Shown here piece by piece: positions 1-5,769 of a DNA stretch of 6,927 nucleotides. The position numbers and the translations under genes are program-made. Positions within the stretch are counted from its first letter, which is position 1, and every line of letters begins with the position of its first letter. The notes beneath the pieces are model-generated. The model saw nothing but the letters and a program-made list of their open reading frames with translations, did not search any database and had not been told where the DNA came from. Origin of the DNA: JBDNBY01 sp039767595 (GTDB taxonomy: Bacteria > Pseudomonadota > Alphaproteobacteria > Rhodobacterales > Rhodobacteraceae); the NCBI GenBank assembly GCA_039767595.1, contig JBDNBY010000050.1:1-6927 (forward strand), written 5' to 3'.

Positions 1-123
1 ATGCAGCATTTACCGCCGTGATGCCATAAAATTTAAGCACCGGTGGGTTTGGAATTCCAAATTGATTAAAATTTAGGCACGTTGCGGTGCTGTGGGTGAT
101 TAAGTAATCACATTTCAGATAGT
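1..123. other. Non-coding stretch with direct repeat and palindrome
   Basis: No gene can be supported here. This is the region downstream of the minus-strand cinA/pncC gene. It holds a 14-base near-perfect direct repeat (TAAAATTTAAGCAC at 27-40 and TAAAATTTAGGCAC at 67-80, 13 of 14 identical, 40 bases apart). A perfect 14-base palindrome, TTTGGAATTCCAAA, lies between them at 48-61. A 7-base inverted repeat with a 2-base centre lies at 96-111 (GTGATTA / TAATCAC). Plus-strand frame 3 is open from the left edge to a TAA at 27-29 and could be the last codons of a neighbouring gene, but nine codons cannot be assigned. Confidence 0.5.
27..80. repeat. 14-base direct repeat flanking a palindrome
   Basis: Copies at 27-40 and 67-80 differ at one base (TAAAATTTA[A/G]GCAC), and the start-to-start distance is 40 bases, close to four helical turns. 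The perfect palindrome TTTGGAATTCCAAA at 48-61 sits between them. Read on the minus strand, each copy is GTGC-Y-TAAATTTTA directly after a short GC-rich dyad (CACCGGTG at 38-45; GCAC/GTGC at 77-90), so weak tandem terminators for the cinA/pncC operon are one reading and operator sites are another. Confidence 0.5.
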
Positions 124-591
124 TTAAATAGCGCGCGCAATCATGGTCAGAGCGTGTTTGCACGCCGCGTGCCGGACATTTGATCGCCCTAATGGCGCAA
201 AGATGTGCCGCTGCGTGACAGTCGAATACCCTGCGCGGGCAAGGGCAAACCAAACAAGCCCCTCTGGCTTATCGTCGCTGCCGCCCGAAGGGCCAGCGAT
301 CCCGCTGATGGCGATGCTCATGTCCGAGCCAGAGCGATGCAGGCCGCCCTCGGCCATTTCAATCACACACTGTTCAGAGACGGCGCCATAGGTTTCAAGG
401 GTCTGTGCCTGCACGCCGACAAGGTCGATTTTTGCGGCATTGGCATAGGTCACATATCCGTATTCAAAGGCCGCAGATGATCCCGCTACATCCGTCAGAG
501 CGGCCGCGACCATGCCTCCGGTGCAGCTCTCGACAGTCGAGACGGTCAACTGTGCTTTGATCAATTGCGCGATCACAGTGTCCGCTGTCAT
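124..591 (-). CDS. pncC: CinA C-terminal-type nicotinamide-nucleotide amidase (PncC)
   Basis: This 155-residue protein belongs to the CinA C-terminal domain family, whose characterised members deamidate nicotinamide mononucleotide to nicotinate mononucleotide in pyridine nucleotide recycling in the cytoplasm. The family signatures are all visible: ESCTGG at residues 21-26 carrying the expected catalytic serine, VTYANAAKIDLVGV at 47-60 with the conserved Tyr and Lys, and SGIAGPSGG at 96-104 followed by KPEGLVWFA at 108-116. It is a stand-alone domain; the N-terminal molybdopterin-binding-like half of full CinA is absent. I chose the ATG at 591 because the protein homology begins there and because it overlaps the pgpA stop in an ATGA junction; the open frame extends upstream to 657 but those residues lie inside pgpA and do not look like this family. 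The Shine-Dalgarno signal is poor, so translation is probably coupled to pgpA. It is the last gene of the operon. Confidence 0.9.
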   Translation of the reverse strand: MTADTVIAQLIKAQLTVSTVESCTGGMVAAALTDVAGSSAAFEYGYVTYANAAKIDLVGVQAQTLETYGAVSEQCVIEMAEGGLHRSGSDMSIAISGIAGPSGGSDDKPEGLVWFALARAGYSTVTQRHIFAPLGRSNVRHAACKHALTMIARAI

Positions 592-1085
592 AGTGCAACC
601 ATATGCCACGCGATGCCCGTGAGTGTCACAACGATCAAGGCAAAGACGCCTGCCCACAGATCATCCAGCATCACCCCCCACGCATCCCCGCGTTGATCGG
701 CGCGGCGCACGGGGCCGCGTTTGACGATGTCAAACAGGCGAAACGCGGCGAACCCAACGACGAGCCCGGGCCAAAGTTTCAAAATGCTCACATCGGCAAA
801 GCTGGCGCCATAGGCCACGCTCCATAGGGCGATCCACTGGCCGGCCCATTCATCGATGATCACTTCGCTGGGGTCCTTGCCGCCTGTGTGCGCCATGTAG
901 CGGGCCGTGGCCCATGTGCCCAACGCGATAATCCCAAAGGTCATCGCGACTATGCCATAGGAGCCAATGATAGGGTGCAGTGCAATCATCAACCCAACGG
1001 CCGCCGCCGATCCCCATGTGCCCGGAGCAAACCGCATAAACCCAAGGCCGCCCATCGTGGCGATGATCATAGCGACCCTCGTCAT
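588..1085 (-). CDS. pgpA: Phosphatidylglycerophosphatase A (PgpA)
   Basis: The protein has 165 residues, close to the usual PgpA length. The family removes the phosphate from phosphatidylglycerol phosphate, the last step of phosphatidylglycerol synthesis, at the inner membrane. Visible motifs are FAPGTWGS at 19-26, the acidic IIDEWAGQWIAL stretch at 76-87, FRLFDIVKRGPVRRAD at 115-130 and the GVMLDDLWAG motif at 137-146; the conserved Asp and Glu residues are typical of the metal-dependent active site. Hydrophobic, membrane-spanning stretches lie at about 27-62, 84-114 and 143-165. The ATG at 1085 is preferred because it overlaps the ispF stop (ATGA) and has GGTGA seven bases upstream; the open frame continues to 1274 but those extra codons are antisense-like sequence within ispF. 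The stop overlaps the start of pncC in the same way, which suggests coupled translation. Confidence 0.92.
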   Translation of the reverse strand: MTRVAMIIATMGGLGFMRFAPGTWGSAAAVGLMIALHPIIGSYGIVAMTFGIIALGTWATARYMAHTGGKDPSEVIIDEWAGQWIALWSVAYGASFADVSILKLWPGLVVGFAAFRLFDIVKRGPVRRADQRGDAWGVMLDDLWAGVFALIVVTLTGIAWHMVAL

Positions 1086-1564
1086 GTGCGTTTCACCAAA
1101 CAGGCGGTGGCGATTGCGGCGATGCCCTCTTTGCGGCCTGTAAAGCCGAGTTGCTCTGATGTGGTTGCCTTCACGCTCACCCGAGAGAGGTCGATATTGA
1201 GGAGGGTGGCAATCGCCTCGCGCATTTGCGGGGCGTGCGGCGTAATTTTTGGATATTCGCAGACGATTGTGCAATCGATATTGCTAATGTCAAAATCTAA
1301 CTGGCCCACGCGATCGCGCGCATGTTCAAGGAAGATATGACTTGCTGCGCCCTTCCATTTGGGATCAGAGGGCGGAAAGTGGCGGCCAATATCGCCATCT
1401 GCAAGCGCACCATACAGGGCGTCTGTGATGGCGTGCATTGCAACATCGGCATCCGAATGGCCCAAAAGCGCCTGATCATGAGGGATCTTGATGCCGCATA
1501 AAATCACATGATCGCCATCGCAAAAGCGGTGCACATCATAGCCATTGCCTAATCTTACATCCAT
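1082..1564 (-). CDS. ispF: 2-C-methyl-D-erythritol 2,4-cyclodiphosphate synthase (IspF)
   Basis: IspF cyclises CDP-methylerythritol phosphate to methylerythritol 2,4-cyclodiphosphate with release of CMP, in the non-mevalonate isoprenoid pathway; the family forms cytoplasmic homotrimers. At 160 residues it is full length. The zinc ligands are present as Asp10 and His12 in GYDVH and His44 in the helix after GHSDAD (35-40). Also seen are DIGRHFPPSDPKWKGA at 58-73 and the C-terminal signature KATTSEQLGFTGRKEGIA at 132-149. The ATG at 1564 gives the canonical N-terminus (MDVRLGNGYDVH) and has GAGG five bases upstream. It overlaps the end of ispD by 10 bases in another frame. In many alphaproteobacteria the two activities are one fused IspDF protein; here they are separate genes. 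Confidence 0.96.
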   Translation of the reverse strand: MDVRLGNGYDVHRFCDGDHVILCGIKIPHDQALLGHSDADVAMHAITDALYGALADGDIGRHFPPSDPKWKGAASHIFLEHARDRVGQLDFDISNIDCTIVCEYPKITPHAPQMREAIATLLNIDLSRVSVKATTSEQLGFTGRKEGIAAIATACLVKRT

Positions 1565-2211
1565 CCTTGCCTCAACTTTATCTCTGCGCGTTCAAAATCG
1601 GTGGGGTAGGTGAGTTTGAAGTTCTCATCATCCCCCCCGACAATAGTGACCTGATGACCTGATTTGAGCGCCAATGCAACATCATCTGTGGCGCTTTCGC
1701 TGCCGGGCTGTGCATGCGCGTCGCGGATCAAAGTGTAGTCAAAACCTTGCGGCGTTTGTGCCCGGTAGAGGTCATCGCGGGGCACAATTTCTGACACCGA
1801 GGCATTTTTGGCGCGCCACAGCGTATCACTCAAGGGCACACCGGGCGCGGCGGCCCCGTTTTGCCGCGCAGCGGCGATCACCTGAGAAATCGTGGAATGT
1901 TGGACAAAGGGGCGCACCGCATCATGAATAAGGACCATTTCGGGCGCGTGATGTTGGATATGGGCAAGCCCCTTGGCGACTGACGCCGCCCGCGTTGCCC
2001 CGCCGATGCAATAGTCATACGCCTCTTGCACCTGCGAAACATCGTCAGGATGCACAACAAGGCATATCGCGTGCACCTCGGGGTGTGTGGTAAATTGGCG
2101 AATGGTCCAGTCGATGACACGCTTACCGCCCAGCGGGTGCCATTGCTTGGGCCCTGCAGTCTGGGCGCGTGCGCCGCGTCCTGCGGCCACTAAAAGAGCG
2201 GTAACTGTCAT
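1555..2211 (-). CDS. ispD: 2-C-methyl-D-erythritol 4-phosphate cytidylyltransferase (IspD)
   Basis: IspD joins CTP and methylerythritol 4-phosphate to give CDP-methylerythritol, supplying the MEP pathway upstream of IspF (the IspE kinase acts between them and is not in this window). The 218 residues cover the whole family fold. LLVAAGRGAR at 6-15 and PKQ at 21-23 form the nucleotide-binding loop; Arg15 and Lys22 match the catalytic Arg20 and Lys27 of the E. coli enzyme. Further motifs are GGATR at 70-74, LIHDAVRPFV at 94-103, VPRDDLYRAQTPQGF at 143-157, TDD at 175-177 and ENFKLT at 196-201, where Lys199 matches E. coli Lys213. I placed the start at the ATG at 2211, which begins the canonical N-terminus and has AGGA six bases upstream; the frame stays open to 2373, but that extension crosses the AT-rich control region and overlaps dusB. 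It is the first gene of the minus-strand operon. Confidence 0.95.
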   Translation of the reverse strand: MTVTALLVAAGRGARAQTAGPKQWHPLGGKRVIDWTIRQFTTHPEVHAICLVVHPDDVSQVQEAYDYCIGGATRAASVAKGLAHIQHHAPEMVLIHDAVRPFVQHSTISQVIAAARQNGAAAPGVPLSDTLWRAKNASVSEIVPRDDLYRAQTPQGFDYTLIRDAHAQPGSESATDDVALALKSGHQVTIVGGDDENFKLTYPTDFERAEIKLRQGWM

Positions 2212-2217
2212 CAAATG

Positions 2218-2221
2218 TCCT
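2218..2221 (-). promoter_or_regulatory. Shine-Dalgarno site of ispD
   Basis: AGGA on the minus strand lies six bases before the ATG at 2211. It settles the ispD start against the longer open frame that would begin at 2373. Confidence 0.75.
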
Positions 2222-2260
2222 ATTTTTTGTTCAATTACACTAAATTTCGAGCAATCTCTA

Positions 2261-2338
2261 GCATTTAGGTTATGAATTATTGCACATTTTTTAATCTTCA
2301 TATTGGATGTGGTGAAAAGATGTGCAAATTCTAAATGC
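2261..2338. repeat. Outer inverted repeat enclosing the inner one
   Basis: GCATTTAG at 2261-2268 is the exact reverse complement of CTAAATGC at 2331-2338. The pair encloses the inner inverted repeat, so the two sets of arms are nested around nearly the same centre (about 2300 and 2304). The right arm ends eight bases before the dusB ribosome binding site at 2347. Confidence 0.5.
2280..2327. repeat. Inner inverted repeat of the ispD-dusB control region
   Basis: The left arm, TTGCACATTTTTT at 2280-2292, pairs with AAAAGATGTGCAA at 2315-2327 at 12 of 13 positions, with a 22-base spacer. It could be a binding site for a dimeric regulator, or a hairpin if it is transcribed as part of a leader. 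Confidence 0.6.
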
Positions 2339-2354
2339 ACACATGCGAGGTTGA

Positions 2355-3341
2355 ATGAACTGGACGCCCCCAAAAATTGCGCTTGCCCCTATGGCGGGGA
2401 TCACAGATGCCCCGTTTCGCGCGGTGGTGGCGGGGTATGGGTGTGACCTGCTGGTCTCTGAAATGATCGCCTCGGGTGAGATGTTTAAAGAGCATCGACT
2501 GAATAAAGAGCGCTTTGAACATGCGGGCGAGGGGATTGAAAACTCAGTTCAATTGGCAGGACGTGATCCAGATGTCATGCACACTGCGGCAAAATATCTG
2601 GTCAGCCAAGGCGTTCAGATGATTGATATCAACATGGGATGCCCTGCGAAAAAGGTGATTTCCGGTGCAGCTGGGGCGGCGCTGATGCGCGAATTGCCTT
2701 TGGCGCGCCAGATCATCGAGGCCGTTGCGACCTCTGGTGTGGCGCGCTTTAGCGTTAAGATGCGCCTTGGGTGGGACGATGAGACGCGCAATGCGGCGGA
2801 ATTGGCGTATATCGCCCAAGAGTGCGGGGCAGTGATGATTGTCGTGCATGGCCGAACGCGCGCGCAATTTTACAAGGGCTCAGCGGATTGGGACGCCGTG
2901 GGGCAGGTGGTGCGCTGTGTTGATCTTCCTGTTTTGGTCAATGGCGATATTGGCACGGCGGACCAAGCGCGCGATGCTCTGCTCAGATCAGGGGCACAGG
3001 GGGTGATGATTGGGCGTGCGGCGCTTGGGGCGCCGTGGCGTTTGGCGCAAATTCGGGCGCAGCTGCTGCAGGAGGCGCCCGTGCCAGACCCATCAACCCA
3101 AGAGATCCTGCGCCTGTCGACGCAGCACTACCGCGAGATGTTGGATTTTTACCCTGAGGCAATGGGCTATCGCATCGCCCGCAAGCATTTGGGTTGGTAC
3201 ATGGACTACGCACGCACGCCCGCCCACTTGCGGCGCGAGATTTTGCAATCCACGGATCCGCAGGACGTGATGCGCCGATGGCCGGATGCCTTAGGTGTCG
3301 GGACGCGCGACGCGTCATACAAGGAGCAGTTTCATGCATAG
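2355..3341 (+). CDS. dusB: tRNA-dihydrouridine synthase (DusB/NifR3 family)
   Basis: This FMN-dependent enzyme reduces uridine to dihydrouridine in the D-loop of tRNA (position 17 for E. coli DusB). The 328 residues match the usual length. The N-terminal TIM barrel shows LAPMAGITDAPFR at 10-22, NMGCPAKKV at 93-101 with the catalytic acid Cys96, VKMRLGW at 134-140 with FMN-contacting Lys135, VVHGRTRAQFY at 163-173 with His165, VNGDIGT at 195-201 and MIGRAALGAPW at 218-228 for FMN phosphate. The C-terminal helical tRNA-binding part follows from about 245, including RKHLGWYMDY at 276-285. The start at 2355 gives the family N-terminus; its GAGG site (2347-2350) is only four bases away, so initiation may be modest. 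This gene is called nifR3 in Rhodobacter, where it heads the ntrBC operon, exactly as here; it overlaps ntrB by eight bases. Confidence 0.96.
   Translation: MNWTPPKIALAPMAGITDAPFRAVVAGYGCDLLVSEMIASGEMFKEHRLNKERFEHAGEGIENSVQLAGRDPDVMHTAAKYLVSQGVQMIDINMGCPAKKVISGAAGAALMRELPLARQIIEAVATSGVARFSVKMRLGWDDETRNAAELAYIAQECGAVMIVVHGRTRAQFYKGSADWDAVGQVVRCVDLPVLVNGDIGTADQARDALLRSGAQGVMIGRAALGAPWRLAQIRAQLLQEAPVPDPSTQEILRLSTQHYREMLDFYPEAMGYRIARKHLGWYMDYARTPAHLRREILQSTDPQDVMRRWPDALGVGTRDASYKEQFHA
3321..3326 (+). promoter_or_regulatory. Shine-Dalgarno site of ntrB inside dusB
   Basis: AAGGAG lies seven bases before the ATG at 3334 and inside the last codons of dusB. It decides the ntrB start: the longer open frame from 3295 has no such site, and its extra 13 residues are dusB codons read in another frame. 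Confidence 0.8.
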
Positions 3342-4392
3342 AGATCAGCTACCTTGGCACGTCATTCCCTATCCCGCGTTGATTGTTAATTCTGCGGGAG
3401 ATGTGCTTAGCGCGAATGCGGCGGCGGAGTATTTCTTTAACAAATCTCTCGCTACATTACAAAAGCATACGTTTTTCGAACATGTCGGCATGACACAGGC
3501 GGATCATATGGCTATGGCAGGGGCACTGCTGTCTGTTGGACGCTTGTTTATTGCCGATTGCGTCCTTTCGACGGCCCCGCGCATGGATAAGATTGTTCAT
3601 CTCTCACTTGCGCCCATAGAAGGTGATGAAGGGGCCGAGGCGATCGTTGTTCTTGCCCCGCGCGAACAAGGACGTGCAGCAGATAGTTTTTCAGAGCCTG
3701 CAACGGGACTGCAATCGACGATTGGAATGGCACAAATGCTGGCCCATGAGGTCAAAAACCCACTAGCGGGGATCACTGGCGCGGCCCAGCTGCTTTCGAT
3801 GGAGCTGAGCCGCGCTGAGGATTTAGAGCTGACTGATTTGATTGTCCAAGAGACGCGGCGCGTGACGCAGCTATTGGCACAAGTGGAACAGTTCGGCGAT
3901 GTGCGCCCCGCGCAAACGATCCCCCTCAACATCCACGACATCCTCGATCGATCTCAGCGTTCGGCAAAATTGGGGTTTGCGCGTCATGTGACGATTGTCG
4001 AGGACTATGACCCGTCATTGCCAGATGTTTTTGTGGATCGAGATCAGTTGCAACAAGTGTTTTTGAACCTGTTTAAAAACGCCGCAGAGGCCCTGCCTGA
4101 AACTGGTGGGCGCATAAGGTTGCGCAGCTATTATGATCATAGTTTTCGCAAATTAATGCCCACGGGGGAACGGGTCAGTTTGCCGGTCGCGGTTGAGGTC
4201 ATCGATAATGGTCCGGGTATTCCCGCGCATTTGCAAGAGAGCCTTTTTGATCCCTTTGTGTCGGGTCGTGACAATGGCACGGGCCTTGGCCTTGCTCTCG
4301 TCCAAAAGATCCTGAGGCAAAATAATGCGGCAATCACCTTTCATTCAGAGCCCGGCGAGACAGTCTTTCGCCTTGCCCTGCCCAAAGCATAG
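3334..4392 (+). CDS. ntrB: Nitrogen regulation sensor histidine kinase NtrB
   Basis: NtrB (GlnL) is a cytoplasmic kinase/phosphatase that, under control of a PII protein, phosphorylates NtrC when nitrogen is limiting. The 352-residue product has no membrane segment. An N-terminal PAS domain covers about 1-110 (the PYPALIVNSAGDVLSANAAAE stretch starts near residue 12). The dimerisation and phosphoacceptor helix contains LAHEVKNPLAG at 136-146 with His138 as the phosphorylated residue. The ATPase domain shows the N box NLFKNAAEAL at 245-254, DNGPGIP at 291-297, FDPF at 305-308 and the glycine box GTGLGL at 315-320, so every kinase motif is intact. The start is fixed by AAGGAG seven bases upstream. 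It overlaps dusB by eight bases and is followed after nine bases by ntrC, its response regulator, so the two are almost certainly co-transcribed. Confidence 0.96.
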   Translation: MHRDQLPWHVIPYPALIVNSAGDVLSANAAAEYFFNKSLATLQKHTFFEHVGMTQADHMAMAGALLSVGRLFIADCVLSTAPRMDKIVHLSLAPIEGDEGAEAIVVLAPREQGRAADSFSEPATGLQSTIGMAQMLAHEVKNPLAGITGAAQLLSMELSRAEDLELTDLIVQETRRVTQLLAQVEQFGDVRPAQTIPLNIHDILDRSQRSAKLGFARHVTIVEDYDPSLPDVFVDRDQLQQVFLNLFKNAAEALPETGGRIRLRSYYDHSFRKLMPTGERVSLPVAVEVIDNGPGIPAHLQESLFDPFVSGRDNGTGLGLALVQKILRQNNAAITFHSEPGETVFRLALPKA

Positions 4393-4395
4393 GAG
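4391..4395 (+). promoter_or_regulatory. Shine-Dalgarno site of ntrC overlapping the ntrB stop
   Basis: AGGAG overlaps the ntrB TAG stop (4390-4392) and lies six bases before the ntrC ATG at 4402, a layout that suits coupled translation of kinase and regulator. Confidence 0.8.
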
Positions 4396-4401
4396 AGCGA
4401 T

Positions 4402-5769
4402 ATGGACGGCACGATTTTACTCGCAGATGACGATCGCACCATCCGCACGGTCCTGAGCCAAGCGTTAACGCGAGCGGGATGCAAAGTGCATGCGACCTCG
4501 TCTTTGACGACGCTGTTGCGTTGGGTCGAAGAGGGGCGTGGCGATGTGGTGATCACGGATGTGATGATGCCAGATGGCAATGGCCTAGAGTTTGTACCCA
4601 AAATGATCGATGATCGCCCTGATCTTTCGGTGATTGTCATCTCAGCGCAAAACACGATCATGACGGCGATTGAGGCGAAAAAAGTCAATGCATTTGAATA
4701 CTTGCCCAAGCCCTTTGATCTACCCGATTTGATGAAATCAGTGCGACGGGCGTTAAGTATTCAGCCCGTTAAAACGCGCGCCGCCCCGCAAGAGGCCGAG
4801 GCGCGGCAGACCGAAGAGCTGCCGTTGATTGGGCAATCTGAGGCGATGCAGCTGCTCTATAAAACGATTGCGCGGCTTCTCAATATCAATGATCCGACCC
4901 TCATTCATGGCCCCTCAGGGGTCGGAAAAACCCTGATTGCGCGGATTTTGCATGATTACTCTGATCGGCGGACATTGCCATTTTTGAGCATTTCGCCCGA
5001 AAGCCTTGTGCCCCTCGAAGCGCCCGCCGCGATTTTAGACAAAGTGCGCTCTGGGACGTTGGTCATCGAAAGTATCGAAGATAGCACCCACGATGTTCAA
5101 GGTCGGATCGTGCGTATGCTAGAGGATCTGCGCCAAGACGCGCCGCGTGTATTGGTCACATCCAAGAGGCCTTTGGCCGCCGCCGTCGCCGATGGGCGGT
5201 TCCGCGAGGATCTGTATTTTCGTATTGCGGGCCATGAAATCACTGTGCCCAGCTTGGCCGAGAGGATCGAAGATCTCGCAGCGTTGACACACTCCATAAT
5301 CAGCGCACAATTCAGAGGCTCTGCCGCCCCTATTTTGGAAGAGGCAGGGCTTCATGTGCTTCAGCGCTACTCGTGGCCAGGAAACGTGCGGCAGTTGAAC
5401 AATGTGATGTCTCAGGCTCTCGCGGTTCAAGTATCAGGACGGATCACCAAGGATCACATCGAAGGCATTTTACTGGCGCAGCCAGCGGCCGATGCCGTAT
5501 TGGCGGGGCTTCAATTTGGCACGATGAGCAAATCCATTTTGTTTTTTGCGCAGAAATATTTTGACTCGCATACGCCAGATCTGCCGCCGGCGGGTGTATA
5601 CGCGCGGCTTTTGGCCGAGTTTGAGCGCCCCGTGATCGAAGTGGCACTGGCGGCGACCTCGGGAAATCAGGCGAAATGTGCCGATTTGCTCGGCATCAAC
5701 CGCAATACATTGCGCAAAAAGATCAAAGAGCTGGGCCTGAACGTCACGCGCGGCCGCCGTATGATGTAG
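4402..5769 (+). CDS. ntrC: Nitrogen regulation response regulator NtrC, Rhodobacter-type without GAFTGA
   Basis: NtrC is the DNA-binding partner of NtrB and activates nitrogen-assimilation genes. The 455 residues hold a receiver domain (1-120) with acidic residues 9-11, phosphoacceptor Asp53 in ITDVMMP, Ser81 and Lys103 in LPKPF. An AAA+ domain (about 141-340) has Walker A GPSGVGKT at 170-177, the arginine-rich FREDLYFRI at 267-275 and the sensor II motif WPGNVRQL at 325-332. A Fis-type helix-turn-helix lies at 407-445 (NQAKCADLLGINRNTLRKKI at 422-441). Two features are odd. The GAFTGA loop that contacts sigma-54 is missing, with only 40 residues between Walker A and the Walker B region. The Walker B site reads GTLVIESIED (218-227) instead of the usual GTLFLDEIGD. 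By analogy with R. capsulatus NtrC, which works with sigma-70 polymerase and needs ATP binding but not hydrolysis, it probably acts without sigma-54. That last point is inference. Confidence 0.95.
   Translation: MDGTILLADDDRTIRTVLSQALTRAGCKVHATSSLTTLLRWVEEGRGDVVITDVMMPDGNGLEFVPKMIDDRPDLSVIVISAQNTIMTAIEAKKVNAFEYLPKPFDLPDLMKSVRRALSIQPVKTRAAPQEAEARQTEELPLIGQSEAMQLLYKTIARLLNINDPTLIHGPSGVGKTLIARILHDYSDRRTLPFLSISPESLVPLEAPAAILDKVRSGTLVIESIEDSTHDVQGRIVRMLEDLRQDAPRVLVTSKRPLAAAVADGRFREDLYFRIAGHEITVPSLAERIEDLAALTHSIISAQFRGSAAPILEEAGLHVLQRYSWPGNVRQLNNVMSQALAVQVSGRITKDHIEGILLAQPAADAVLAGLQFGTMSKSILFFAQKYFDSHTPDLPPAGVYARLLAEFERPVIEVALAATSGNQAKCADLLGINRNTLRKKIKELGLNVTRGRRMM

Larger units (their letters stand above)
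2212..2354. promoter_or_regulatory. Divergent control region between ispD and dusB
   Basis: This AT-rich 143-base gap separates two operons that point away from each other, so it should hold both promoters. I could not fix either promoter with confidence. On the minus strand, TTGCAC (complement of 2322-2327) lies 17 bases before AATATG, and a TAGAAT box resembling a -10 element also exists; on the plus strand, TATGAA at 2271-2276 is a possible -10 with a poor -35. The region has marked dyad symmetry (described in separate entries) and three TGCAC-type half-sites. No convincing sigma-54 (GG-N10-GC) promoter was found for dusB. Confidence 0.7.

Noticed and set aside
3..29. Possible C-terminal codons of a plus-strand gene entering from the left edge
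   Set aside because: Only nine codons including the stop are visible, and another frame is open over a longer span, so no gene can be supported.
96..111. Hairpin GTGATTA / TAATCAC as a terminator
   Set aside because: The stem is short and AT-rich, the centre is only two bases, and no T-run follows on the minus strand, where the cinA/pncC operon ends.
1086..1274. N-terminal extension of PgpA by 63 residues
   Set aside because: The extra residues are ispF read in another frame; the ATG at 1085 gives the family N-terminus and an ATGA overlap with the ispF stop.
888..1340. Plus-strand open frame antisense to pgpA and ispF
   Set aside because: It has a composition expected from the complement of GC-rich coding sequence, no family resemblance, and lies over two clearly real genes.
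2305..2325. Possible sigma-54 promoter before dusB (GG at 2311-2312, GC at 2324-2325)
   Set aside because: The spacing between GG and GC is 11 instead of 10 bases, the surrounding consensus is poor, and the encoded NtrC lacks the sigma-54 contact loop.
2212..2373. N-terminal extension of IspD by 54 residues
   Set aside because: The extension runs through AT-rich non-coding sequence and into dusB, is unlike the family, and the internal ATG at 2211 has a good AGGA site.
2544..2867. Minus-strand open frame antisense to dusB
   Set aside because: It is a shadow of dusB codons with no recognisable domain or ribosome site.
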